In this document: positions 23,201 to 32,705 of the stretch, in pieces
How positions within the stretch are numbered: the stretch's first letter is position 1
Layout of the letters: the number at the start of each line of letters is the position of its first letter
Assembly (NCBI RefSeq): GCF_000003605.2
Contig: NW_003122913.1
Location: 107,352-152,040, forward strand
Reading direction: 5' to 3'
Source of the DNA: Saccoglossus kowalevskii
Taxonomy: Eukaryota; Hemichordata; Enteropneusta; Harrimaniidae
Length of the DNA stretch: 44,689 bases
Notes under the pieces: model-generated
What the model was told of the DNA's origin: nothing
Seen by the model: only the letters and a program-made list of their open reading frames with translations
Database searches by the model: none
Translations under genes and position numbers: made by a program

Positions 23201-26200
23201 TGTTTCATTAATTATTACACACTTTATTAAGCAGACAGGGCCTAAGATACATACTTCAAAGTTCAGCACCAAGTCACTCCTTGCTTTTCCAAATGCACGA
23301 CCAAAGTGATCTGCAAAAAAAGCAAAACTTGTATGACATACAAATATGATATGATTTAATACAAGTGTCATAATGTTATAGATAAAAATTAATAAGGTTT
23401 GTGCTGAATTCAAATATTTCACTATAATGAGTAATTAGTACTGCACATATTTGCAGTGCATTATGGGGAAACAAACATTCTACTGTATATTAACAAGCAG
23501 CCTGTCGGCTGAGATAGCTCCATTATTGCACATTTCAATTAAAGAATTGAAGATATCATTAGAAAATAAATAATATGTATAGTATCAAAGCGATCAAACT
23601 ATCTGTTTTCAACAAGAAGTAAAAAATATCACTTTTTACCAAAAAAGACAAAAATAATCATTAAAATTAGAGATTTGAAGATATCATTACAAAATGAACA
23701 AATCTGAGAAAGGTCTACATGTAGTACCTATATATGTTCTATCAAAGCAATCGGACTTGCGGTTTTTAACAAGTCAAAATTATTATTTTTACCAGAAATG
23801 ACAAAAATATTCACCAAAATTAGAGAATTGAAAATATCATAATGAAATGAACAAATCTGAGAGATGTTTACACGTAGTACCCATATATGTTATATCAAAG
23901 CAATCAGTCTTGCAGTTTTTGAAGATATCAACACAAAATGAAGATATCAACACAAAATGAACAAATCTGAGAGAGGACCACATGTAGTGCCTATATATAT
24001 AATATCAAAGCAATAGGACTTGCGGTTTTTAACAAGAAGTCAATAATATCACTTTTTACCCCAAATGACAAAAATATTCACCAAATTTAGGGAATTGAAG
24101 ATATCATCACGAAATAAACAAATCTAAGAGAGGCCTACCCAAGGTACGGTACATATACACCAAGTATCAAAGCAGTTTTTCAAAAACAAGTCAAAAAGTA
24201 AAAAGTTGACGCGGCCGATGTACGATAATGAGTCTGGAACTTACTACAAATTTCTAGAATGTTCCATTACCTTCTATTGCCTCCTACAGTGTTCTATTAC
24301 CGATTCAACCAGTTTCTAAACAAAATCTAGAATATTCCACCCAGACACAGTACGGTTCTAGAACATTCTCAGTGACACGGAAGTGGTAAATAAGTCGTAT
24401 GCGACAGACGGACGTCGACGGACATAAGATAAGCTCCGCTCATCAACAGAAGAGCTAAAAAAGTGTAGAAAATTTGAGCGAGAAAGTTTGGTATTGAAAA
24501 GGCTAAGGCCTATTTATAGTGCACACTGCCTACTGTTTGCCATTGGTCAATCTCCAACCTGTCATTTGATGCCATTTTTTTTGGATGAAAATGTGACATG
24601 CAACTTGTGATGAGTCACCAGGCTGTACACTTATTGGCTGGTGTGGAACAGACAAGATAATCCCAGAAAATTTGAAATCTGATGAATTCTGGTTTTCCTT
24701 ATCTGAAGATATTTTGTTACCGGTACATCAATTTTGAATGAAATACAACCAAATTTAAACTTACCACACAACGGTAAAAAATCTTCATTTGCCTGAAGGA
24801 ATGACTTCACAGGAATTGCGTCTTGAATACCAAGTTCAGGATCCTCAAATAACACAACATCTCCAAAACTGCAACAAATTAGTATTCATATAATTTCTTC
24901 AATTTTTATATTATAAAAATTATAATGTATTTTTAGTTTTCAATTATATTTGAAGAGGTTTTTAAGAGACCTTAGTAATTCAATGATTTGCTCAGCATCA
25001 TGAACAAAATACAAATGTTTCCAAATCAAAATTATTACAAGTTTTTCACTTATTATATATTAAAGCGCAGTGGTTGCAGCACAGTGCGTCTTCAAATTTC
25101 ATGTAAACGAACAACATACATATGTCACATGTTGCTATGACTCCCATATCAAACAGGACGTGGTGCGACAACCACTGCCCTTCAATGTTATACGTGTGGC
25201 ACCAAAAACGATAGAATTCACAGAATCTATGGTACATTAGTTCAAAAACTTGTCAACAAATTTTGAAATATTTCACAAACGTCGAACGCTTTCCAGCTTA
25301 TTGACATCGTATTTTCTTTGTTTACAATTGATGCAGAGACAGGTACTATAGCGTAAGATGGAAATAGAAACCAGTCTCTAAATGCATCGGCGTCTATTCT
25401 AGAGAAAAGATGTATAATAATACAGTACAGAATGCTATTGACCTCCACACTATGTTGTTCCATTATACAATCTCAGTGACGCCGTTGAGCATACATTGCT
25501 GTGTCCTCATGGTAGCATCATGATATATTCATACTTAAATTGTTGGGACAAAAAACTTACGTGCTCTCAACTTGCGTGAAAAAGGTCTCGATCTCTCTGT
25601 GGTTACCATTCTCATCCATCTCCAAGGCAACATCAATGTTATTCTCTTTTGCATCTCCATCATGCGTCTCCTCAACTATTTCATCTCTAACTGGCACATT
25701 ATCTTTCGATTCTGCATTTCCGCCATCATTGTGTTCACTTTCTTCCATCCTCTCTTCGTCACCATTGTTATTTTCATCTCTATTTTCCTCCCTTGCCGCT
25801 TCCTCACTTTCCTCCACATCATCATAATCCTCGGGAACTTCAATATGCTTATTGGGCGGTTTTCGTTCAAAAAGCTCTTTTTTAATATTTTCCACAAGGC
25901 GAGATGCTTTTTTTGGCATATCACTGTTTAACTCGTTCCTTTCATTCTCCTTAATGTCTGTTTTTGGTAGTTCCACAATTCTGTTCCTCTCATCATATTT
26001 TTCATTCCCTGTTATTTTTTCATTTTCTGGCTGTTCATAAATAATATTTCCTGAGGTTTGTTTTTCCCTCATTTTCCCAGAATGCACTGTGAGCTGCTGC
26101 TGCATGCTATAGATAGATATAAAAGTATAAAAAAATGAACGTCAAAGAAATGAAAGTAAAAGTTTGAGTAAAAGTCTCTGAGGAATTTAGTAAACTCATT

Positions 26201-29200
26201 TTGCTGCTTTAAAGGGTGGCAGTCGTTGCGCCACGCATGCACAAGATTTATGGGTCTCATATAAACAAAGATGGCGACTTCAACGCAGATCAACGAGTAC
26301 TAACTGAGACGTTTCCAGGCTTTCATTCATTTAGTAATTTTAGGTGATTGAAAGGTATTGAAGGAGTCGCCGGTGGTATTCAGTGCTTGTCATGCACAGG
26401 TTAAACCTCATACTTATGATTTCCATTTGAAGAGCACATTGGATTGTGGGAAAATCAATGTTTATAAACCGTGACGACCACCGCGCTTTAATTTATTGCA
26501 CAAATTTTGTAGTCACTCAGGGGNNNNNNNNNNNNNNNNNNNNNNNNNNNNNNNNNNNNNNNNNNNNNNNNNNNNNNNNNNNNNNNNNNNNNNNNNNNNN
26601 NNNNNNNNNNNNNNNNNNNNNNNNNNNNNNNNNNNNNNNNNNNNNNNNNNNNNNNNNNNNNNNNNNNNNNNNNNNNNNNNNNNNNNNNNNNNNNNNNNNN
26701 NNNNNNNNNNNNNNNNNNNNNNNNNNNNNNNNNNNNNNNNNNNNNNNNNNNNNNNNNNNNNNNNNNNNNNNNNNNNNNNNNNNNNNNNNNNNNNNNNNNN
26801 NNNNNNNNNNNNNNNNNNNNNNNNNNNNNNNNNNNNNNNNNNNNNNNNNNNNNNNNNNNNNNNNNNNNNNNNNNNNNNNNNNNNNNNNNNNNNNNNNNNN
26901 NNNNNNNNNNNNNNNNNNNNNNNNNNNNNNNNNNNNNNNNNNNNNNNNNNNNNNNNNNNNNNNNNNNNNNNNNNNNNTTTACATTGCATACATTAATCTA
27001 TCAATTGCTACCGATACACTTTATAATGTAAATTATTAATTATTCACTCGTTTTTAATTTTGCTATTTCTGTTGGTAAGTAAAATCTGTTAAATTAAACC
27101 CACATGAACATATAAAATAACAATAGAATTTATAAAATAGTGAAATTAAATGCCAGTGAAGCAAAATGGTTTTACAGTACCGGTATATTCAAAAAGTCAA
27201 GATGAAAAAAAAGAATAATAAACTACCATAATCTAAGTTAACTGATGAAACATCATTTACATACATGAAAATAACATCAAAATCCAGCTTATTTTTTGTT
27301 TCAAGCAAGAAAAAAACAAAAACATAAATTATGCGCTTAAACACAGTAAACAGAATAATCAGTGCCCTGTATCTAGTAAATATCAATATTTCATAAACAT
27401 GTAAAAACAACATTGACATCTTCACAAAGACATTATGAATAATGGCAACTATTAATCATCAATAGCACCAGATATGTACTGGTTAGAAGAAATTAATCAT
27501 CAGAGTTCAATGACATTGCTGTCAAATCAGTAGAAACAGAAGATTTCAAGGGGCATATATAACAAATATATTCCACACCTATATCAGCAGAGATCAAACA
27601 TTAAAAAACCACAATATTTCCTCCCTAAAAATTTAATTCAACATTTTTCAAAATTTTAATGATATTTCTATAATTTGTTTGTTAATTTTCCAAAAAATTA
27701 GCATAATTACCCATTTGGAACAGATTTTGATCAACATTTGCAAAATATATTGTCAATTACCTGTCAACAATTCGACATATTTACACAAACTAATATAACA
27801 TAAAAATGTCTAGACTACCAGTAATCAGAAAAATAGTACTCAACAATATTTTTAAACAAATTAAGTAATCAGTTTTTCTAATCTCACTACATCCAGAGCA
27901 ATCTTGACAACAGAATCTCTGTGGTTGTTCAGTGTAAATGGATTAGACGTGATATTGCCTATGATTGGTTATCTCACCTCAACACCTAACCATCAAACCA
28001 ATCACGGAACTCCTTACTTGAAAAAAACAAACATTTGCTAGGTTTGATAACTAATAATCGATAATAATTTGACTAAATTCTGATCAGTATTTTCTTAAAG
28101 TTGATATTCTTAGGAATCTTCTAGAAGAACATGGAGAGAAAGGTCACGCAGGTCAAAGTTCAAATTGGTATTTGATGTTTAAAGGACAACGTACTAATGA
28201 TTTTTGTCTGATAACAGGGCAAGGCCGGGGATGTGTACAATAATGAACAAGACGTGGTCAAGCCCATTATTAAGCCTTGCTAACACAAACATGGGCAGTA
28301 TAGAGCTCTTTATTTCTATTTTAATACAATGGACTGAATATGAAATTGAATATACATGCAGTGGTTGCTTGAGAAAAAGTATTTAGACAATATCGTCACA
28401 GTGTGGACACTTGTGTTTCAGATAGATATAGAAGTTCACGAGCAAACAATATGCGAACATACGCACATACTGTAGGTACATTTCATTCAAGATTAAAACG
28501 AACAGGATTTCTTAACCCAAAAGGTTTGTAGTTAGTTGATCCATACAAATTTCGGAAAATTATGGAATATTGCTGAATCATGCACAGTTTTGTTTGAATG
28601 TTCGTCCATTGACCTCAATCACTGCCGAGATATCAGATATCTGATAAAACCACTGCACATGGTACTGCTCAGCCAATGAGAATGCAGCATTTCAATAACG
28701 GACCGCATACAGTATTATAAAATCATATAATAAGATATTTAAAATTTCAATTTTTAAAAACATATTATAATGATTCAGGAATATGAAATATTGATAATTA
28801 TTAAATATTTAATAATCATTTGTTAGAATATGATTTCATATCTTTTATATAACAATGTTAAATGAAAACAATTTAAGATTTATAAGAAACAGTGTTTATA
28901 CATTGATATAGGTATGTAAATCACACAAAAAAGAAGTAAGTCACCATGTTTATTAGGCCACCATTGTATGGTAATACTTCTCTACACAATGAATGTACAA
29001 ACTATTTATAAATGTTGTCTACAGTATGTCTATATATGCTTTGTCTCATTGTTTTGTCTTCAAAGCTGAATTCCCACTTTGTATGCTTCTTAAAGTAAAA
29101 TGTAAAAATGACTCCTGTAAACAGTCCATTTTTTAAAAAATTTTGAACCAAATATGAAAATATTTTCTATTCGTGAGGACATTTGGGCAAAATTATTTTT

Positions 29201-31073
29201 TATGAAAAAAAATTATGTATGTTTTTTTTTTTCTTTTTGCGAAAGGTGGTAAAAGATGTTTATATGCACAAAGTAATTACGATAGGTAATTTAAAAAGTT
29301 TGTATGGCAAGTTCTTATAATGGACGATATTGACATACAATAGTTTCATCACTTTACATAGAACAATGAAGTTTAGGATATTACCTGTAAACTTGAGGCT
29401 CGTGCATGGCTTTCATGCTGTGCCTCGGTGACCGTACATGTGACGTTTCCCATAGTATGAATACAGTTGACGCTAACAGGCAGCACAGCACGATGAGAGA
29501 TTTCCAGCTGAATAACATTATAAATAAGATAAAAATAAAGGAATTATATAGCTACATCAATTTACACCTAGTACTGTAAAGTTCACTATTGCATTGTTAG
29601 ACATTGGTACATTTATCATATATTTGCCCCTGGTATCAGCCACTAAAAAATAATTCATTGTTATAGCCACAAAGAAAACTATAGCCACACAAACAGTTTT
29701 TGTTGTTACAATATTAGAACTGGTGGCTCTGAGAGTTTAATAAGGACAATTCACATACTGTAAAATACTTTTAGCTGGAATTAATTCTCGCTGAAAAGAC
29801 TTTTTGGGTGTTTTATATGGAATTTATTTTCACTGATTTCTGACGAGTTGAATGTAAAATATAGAAAAAAGGTATATTCGCTGGATTTTATTTTCACTGA
29901 ATTATTATTTCAGCGAAAATTAATTTCAAATTAATTATATCATTTGATCAAAGTTGTTAAACACTCTCCTTGCTCATACTTTAATACTAATATCCAGGGT
30001 CAACATTATGATTACTCATGAGCAATGACAGACATCATAAGATAAAAAAATTGCAAAAACAAATTTTTTTTTTTCTAAATCCCTAAAAAAACTAATTATT
30101 TTGAAATTCAACATCAATGGTCTTGAGATAATTAATATTTGAAAAAAAAAGACAAATACACTGCTTTCATAAAACAAAGGAACAGAAGAAGTTGAACTTA
30201 GTTCACTGGTCCAAGGTACAAAAGATATGCTATTATTATTGAACTAAGCATCATAGTTTTAAGCATGTGTCGTACACGTGCTATAGATCTAGAGTTGAAA
30301 CCCGCACTAGAGGTCTTTCACCCTCTTCATTTCGGACGTGGAGGTTAAGATCCAGATTCTCCATAGGGTTGAGACATTTGAAATCACGGGGGTGGCTATT
30401 TTTGCGGTGTTAATCTGATGATCTGTACATTTTCTGAATGTTCCAGTATATATTCCTGCATGCAATTTTTTGGCAAAATTTGTTGTCAAAAAATCTTCCG
30501 GCGACCCACCGCGATTTCAAATGCTCGATCCTATCTGTTATATACGTGTTCCTTGAATGATTCGTCCCAGGTTCGTCGCATATGTATCTAACCAGGGGGG
30601 CTTTGTGACGTACCGGGTAACACATAAGCGCGATTCTAAGTAGCTGTGGAATCATAGCTCCCTGAGGGCCGTTTTTTGTCGTCGGTATCTGGCTGGCCCG
30701 CAGATATTCGACTGACAAGGCAGCTAGATCCGGAGATGAGTTAAGTTTTAAGTTGTGTGTATAGTAATCAAATGAGCTATGTGTACACGCGCTTAATTTG
30801 GGACTAGGCACTCATGACCGAGTCCAGTGAATAAATGTGAAGCAACTTGCAGTACGAGTCAACGGGACACGAGTGAACTTCACAGTAAATAAAATATGGA
30901 CCATAATACCGTCATACTAATTTAAAGACTCTATAATCAGAGATCATCTCATCAATATAAACCATTGGTCTAATAATACCATTTTATGCACATACCCATA
31001 ATCGGATGTCAGATAAAACGATTTGAACTTTAAATTAAACTATAATTATTAAATCGCTTTACCGACGAGCCAT
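17089..31073 (-). CDS. Membrane-anchored GLTP-domain protein with acidic linker (9 coding exons, 426 aa)
   Basis: Exons in transcription order: 31073-31063, 29507-29385, 26106-25561, 24868-24765, 23310-23255, 20866-20742, 19729-19662, 17511-17450, 17274-17089. All eight introns are GT-AG and phases agree, giving 1281 nt. Domains: residues 1-6 basic (MARRWK); 7-23 hydrophobic (SLIVLCCLLASTVFILW), a type II anchor or signal peptide; 46-227 charged and strongly acidic; about 240-415 a GLTP fold. Seen in the fold: D274-x3-N278-x2-R281 (SDLVLNFER), F319 (GIRFLKR), H356 (PYHNWFVQKIF). Known: GLTP uses D48, N52, K55, W96 and H140 to bind the sugar-sphingoid head, whereas CPTP has basic residues for phosphate. 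Inferred: a sphingolipid/glycolipid transfer or sensing domain facing the secretory lumen. Among human relatives, GLTPD2 may be the closest in having a hydrophobic N-terminus. The acceptor lipid is unknown. Confidence 0.9.
17450..17511 (-). CDS. GLTP gene exon 8 (head-group His)
   Basis: The exon lies between 'cttgtcag' and donor GTGAGT. It encodes RAYDETLLPYHNWFVQKIFR, the most conserved GLTP signature (AYxxxLxxYHxWxVQ), and includes H356, equivalent to H140 of human GLTP. Confidence 0.95.
17512..19661. other. GLTP gene intron 7
   Basis: Contains a poly-G run (17703-17715), an R200 MITE (18333-18535) and a long frame interrupted by one stop (18929-19447, discussed under findings). No exon supported. 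Confidence 0.6.
18333..18535 (+). mobile_element. R200 MITE, copy 4 (best preserved)
   Basis: It starts 'tactgtaaaatactttattt' and ends 'aataaagtattttacagta' with clear inverted ends and an intact interior of about 200 bp. It lies in an intron of the GLTP gene. Confidence 0.9.
19662..19729 (-). CDS. GLTP gene exon 7
   Basis: The exon lies between 'gtgattttcag' and donor GTGAGT. It encodes SMEFLYQLMKYIESGIELHE plus AA. It completes Arg322 of the LKR motif, which directly follows F319. Confidence 0.92.
19921..20210 (+). mobile_element. TTAA MITE family A, copy 2
   Basis: The left end is TTAA followed by 'agggcaatggtcgttgtg'. The interior is as in copy 1. The right end ('gcgatgaccactgacag') is degraded and lacks a clean TTAA. 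Confidence 0.85.
20562..20726 (+). mobile_element. TTAA MITE family B, copy 2, next to a splice donor
   Basis: A 165-bp copy flanked by TTAA at 20562-20565 and 20723-20726, with inverted ends 'agcgggaaggtcgtcacc' and 'ggtgacgactcccccgct'. Its right edge is 15 bp from the last base of GLTP exon 6 (20742), so it is in the first bases of intron 6 on the - strand. Confidence 0.9.
20742..20866 (-). CDS. GLTP gene exon 6 (F319 pocket residue)
   Basis: The exon lies between 'tatattttcag' and donor GTAGGA. It encodes RIRTRYNENPELYTNLQRLI and onward to ATKGIRFLK. The TNLQRLINVE stretch matches the (T)LQxLVxxE signature of GLTP proteins, and GIRFLKR matches the GLLWLKR helix with Phe in place of Trp96. 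Confidence 0.94.
21145..21331. mobile_element. 187-bp MITE whose ends are themselves palindromes
   Basis: Both termini contain the perfect 16-bp palindrome 'agactgtcgacagtct'. Beyond it the inverted ends continue imperfectly for about 35 bp ('ttagta...ggtatactaaa' on the left, 'tttagtatactaagaaatc' on the right). It lies in GLTP intron 5. Confidence 0.85.
21481..21730 (+). mobile_element. Degraded MITE family A-like relic
   Basis: 'ttaaaaacgcagtggtcaat', 'aaaccagatggcgagta', 'cagatcaac' and 'attggattatggaac' occur in the same order as in family A copies, but are heavily diverged. Confidence 0.45.
21860..22790. repeat. Diverged tandem repeat array ending in a GACG-rich tail
   Basis: Blocks with 'caaaaatggccgccatt', 'accaagtttgaacaaaatcc', 'aaacagccgagaaatgcttg' and 'atgatgtgcatcaaggtcc' recur about every 130-170 bp (near 22050, 22350 and 22500). 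The array ends in 'ggacgcacgcacagacgcac' and 'ccgtttttggactgtatcc'. The open frames across it follow repeat periodicity and are not considered genes. Confidence 0.8.
22881..23052 (+). mobile_element. R200 MITE, copy 5 (partly deleted)
   Basis: It starts 'tactgttaaaactttatttt' and lacks part of the middle. The 3' end is 'aattccaggtgaaataaagt'. Confidence 0.8.
23255..23310 (-). CDS. GLTP gene exon 5 (D-N lipid-binding motif)
   Basis: The exon lies between 'ttttttgcag' and donor GTATGT. It encodes HFGRAFGKARSDLVLNFE and completes Asp262. D274 and N278 are in the positions of D48 and N52 of human GLTP. Confidence 0.94.
23495..24460 (-). repeat. Inverted copy of the 157-bp satellite repeat with HSE-bearing flank
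   Basis: It reads, in reverse orientation, the same words as 1-1000 ('aatgaacaaatctgagag', 'caaagcaatcggacttgcgg', 'atgacaaaaatattcacc'), bordered by 'agcctgtcggctgagatagc' at about 23502. The distal part (24230-24460) carries heat-shock-element-like sites and ends near 'cataagataagctccgctc'. It lies inside GLTP intron 4. Confidence 0.85.
24252..24368. promoter_or_regulatory. Cluster of heat-shock-element-like sites in a repeat
   Basis: Two perfect nTTCnnGAAnnTTCn arrays, TTCTAGAATGTTC at 24252-24264 and TTCTAGAACATTC at 24356-24368, plus a partial GAATATTC array at 24330-24337. These match the HSF1 consensus. They lie in a repeat in an intron, so activity is unknown. Confidence 0.6.
24765..24868 (-). 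CDS. GLTP gene exon 4
   Basis: The exon lies between 'aatttgttgcag' and donor GTAAGT. It encodes FGDVVLFEDPELGIQDAIPV and onward to NEDFLPLC. IPVKSFLQANEDFLPLCDHF corresponds to the first helix of the GLTP fold. Confidence 0.93.
25060..25185 (+). mobile_element. TTAA MITE family C, copy 1
   Basis: TTAA at the left, then 'agcgcagtggttgcagcaca', 'ttcaaatttcatgtaaac', 'gctatgactcccatatc', and the inverted right end 'gtgcgacaaccactgccctt'. Copies also occur at 39086 and 39666. Confidence 0.8.
25186..25560. other. Part of GLTP intron 3
   Basis: No recognisable feature apart from short AT-rich open frames. Confidence 0.5.
25561..26106 (-). CDS. GLTP gene exon 3 (acidic linker)
   Basis: A single 546-nt exon between 'tctatctatag' and donor GTAAGT. 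It encodes residues 46-226, starting MQQQLTVHSGKMREKQ and ending FFTQVES. The composition is dominated by Glu, Asp, Asn and Lys, with an especially acidic block around EVPEDYDDVEESEEAAREEN. It has no Cys and few aromatic residues, so it is probably disordered. The Met codons at its start could be mistaken for a gene start, but the exon is preceded by a proper acceptor and the upstream exons join in frame. Confidence 0.9.
26209..26491 (+). mobile_element. TTAA MITE family A, copy 3
   Basis: TTAA at both ends (26209-26212, 26488-26491), ends 'agggtggcagtcgttgcg' and 'gtgacgaccaccgcgctt', and the interior shared with the copies at 10900 and 19921. Confidence 0.9.
26524..26977. other. Assembly gap (454 N)
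   Basis: Unknown bases; open frames across it are artefacts of N translation. Confidence 1.
26978..29384. other. Remainder of GLTP intron 2
   Basis: AT-rich, with no exon, RNA gene or transposon recognised by eye. Confidence 0.5.
29385..29507 (-). CDS. GLTP gene exon 2 (membrane anchor)
   Basis: The exon lies between 'aatgttattcag' and donor GTAATA. It encodes WKSLIVLCCLLASTVFILWE and then TSHVRSPRHSMKAMHEPQVY. The 17-residue hydrophobic stretch is bordered by basic residues on its N-terminal side. Confidence 0.92.
29756..29935 (-). mobile_element. R200 MITE, copy 6 (inverted, truncated)
   Basis: It runs from 'tactgtaaaatacttttagc' through 'ttctgacgagttgaatgtaa' to 'cagcgaaaattaatttc', the family in reverse order, in GLTP intron 1. 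Confidence 0.8.
29936..31062. other. Part of GLTP intron 1 with an unassigned open frame
   Basis: Contains a 133-codon open frame (30410-30811, - strand) in sequence of higher GC than its surroundings. No family motif was recognised; see findings. Confidence 0.5.
31063..31073 (-). CDS. GLTP gene exon 1 coding part (MARR)
   Basis: ATGGCTCGTCG followed by donor GTAAAG. It joins exon 2 to give MARRWKSL. This ATG is chosen because it lies just before the hydrophobic anchor. An in-frame ATG 75 bases upstream (31148) would add MTVWNQCKRHCYRLDSRRRL plus five residues, so the start is not certain. Confidence 0.75.
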
Positions 31074-31416
31074 GATCGAAGTGCAGTATAAGCGTCGTCT
31101 GGAGTCAAGTCTGTAACAATGTCTCTTGCATTGATTCCATACTGTCATCTCCGAGCTCTGTGACGGAATATGCAACACTGGCCAAAGGGCATAGAACCCA
31201 ATGAATGAAAGCGAGTTTGCAGCGAAGAACAAACAGCGGGGTAGACTTATTGTATGCTAATGAGCTCAACCTTCTTGACATTTACAGACTGGCCTTGGCT
31301 TTTTTTTACATAGCGCCACCAGCGGTAGAAATTGCACATTTCAAGCCGATACCGGTAATGCTAATGATGGGCACATAATGGTTTTCAGAATAGATTAGCC
31401 ATTAGCTATTCAGAAA
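31074..31416 (-). promoter_or_regulatory. 5' UTR / probable promoter of the GLTP gene (segment D1, copy a from 31100)
   Basis: This is the sequence immediately upstream of the start codon. No TATA box was placed with confidence. From 31100 onward it is closely repeated at 36280-36600 (shared 'ggagtcaagtctgtaacaat', 'aaagcgagtttgcagcga', 'acagcggggtagacttat', 'agcgccaccagcg'). Transcription start not determinable here. Confidence 0.5.
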
Positions 31417-32705
31417 CAGGGCCGTAGCTAGCTTTTTTTCACTAGGGGGGCAGCAAATGCATTTTTTAATTGCGTATAAATGTATGAAGGCGTAGAGGTG
31501 TACAGTTGCACCATAAGTTAATGGCTATGGGGGGGGGGTTATATATATCTATTTTTAATAATAAAATCATCTTGATATATTTTATGAATATATACAAAAC
31601 ACTTTTGTTCTATCTTTATATAGGAGTAACATTAATGTAATGTACAGGACTGATTAATACAATTGATAGTTGTAAAATACACAGTTTATGTTTACAACTT
31701 TGGCGATAGCACTGAGTCTATCTTGAGCCATGCTACATCGTGTCCATAACTTCACCCGCCGAAGTGCAGAAAAAGAACGTTCACATGACACGCTTCCGAT
31801 AGGTGTTGTAAAGAACATTGTGAGAATTCTGTAGATGGCTGGGAAATAGTTGACATCACAAACAGCAAGAGATGAAGCAGCATCATTATCTCAATTAGTG
31901 TATCACTGAACTTTGTTATCCACTTCTCAATTTCAGTATTCAAAAAATCATCCCTTTGTTGTTATTTGAGGTCACATGGGTTGATGTGAGCTGACCAATG
32001 TTGCATGGTAAAATTGCTTGTGCAGCTATCAGATCACAGTGATGATCAGCAAATCGCGTCTCAAGATCTTGGATGACATGATCCGAGAAAAGATAATATA
32101 CATTCACTATTTTTGAATATATTCCGCATTGTTTACGAAATTGTGTCAATTGCTTCCCGCCGCCGCCGTTGCAGACCCTGTGGAATCTCAACCACCAAGA
32201 AGATCATAATGAAGTGATCGAGCTTGATTAGTTGCTTCATGTCAACCAAACTAAACGGCCATTTTCAGGGTCACCACATATTCCAAAAAGAGAGAAGCCG
32301 TAATTTAAATGATTTATATCATCAGATTGTGGCGAGTGTGATCGATTTTTCGTTCAGTTGAATTTACTGCCATACATACTGTCAGGGCGACGTCATACAT
32401 CAATCATACTGGTATTCCTCACATTACTGCTTGTACTATAAAATTCAACATTGACAATTGTGTGCCACGTTTCTTCGAAGCTGACATGGCTGACGTGTCA
32501 ATCAGAAATACTTGAAGGTAACGTTTGTCCTACTGTGCGTCAAAGTGTCAACGCGCTCAGTAATAAATATAAAAAAAAGTACACGCAACTGGCTTACCTT
32601 GTTTTATTTCAAATCGTGTACAAACCAAGTACGTGGTTGCTCGAAACTTTTCTATTTTAAGTTGTTTTTTTAAAAAAAACCTCCCCCCCGCTAGCTACGG
32701 CCTTG
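31417..32705 (-). mobile_element. hAT-superfamily transposon relic (1.29 kb)
   Basis: The inverted ends are CAGGGCCGTAGCTAGC (31417) and its near-complement GCTAGCTACGGCCTTG (to 32705), next to G/C runs. On the - strand, about 31680-31870 reads FPAIYRILTMFFTTPIGSVS followed by CERSFSALRRVKLWTR and MAQDRLSAIAKVVNI, the C-terminal dimerisation region of hAT transposases (ZMYM1-like type). A further coding stretch (31940-32191) is in another frame, so the gene is broken, and most of the transposase is deleted. Inactive on its own. Confidence 0.88.

Noticed and set aside
25540-26040. Serine/phenylalanine-rich open frames on the + strand
   Set aside because: They are the complement of the acidic GLTP exon 3; the - strand frame has correct splice sites and joins its neighbours in phase.
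26446-27039. Long open frames on both strands
   Set aside because: They run through the N gap and are artefacts of unknown bases.
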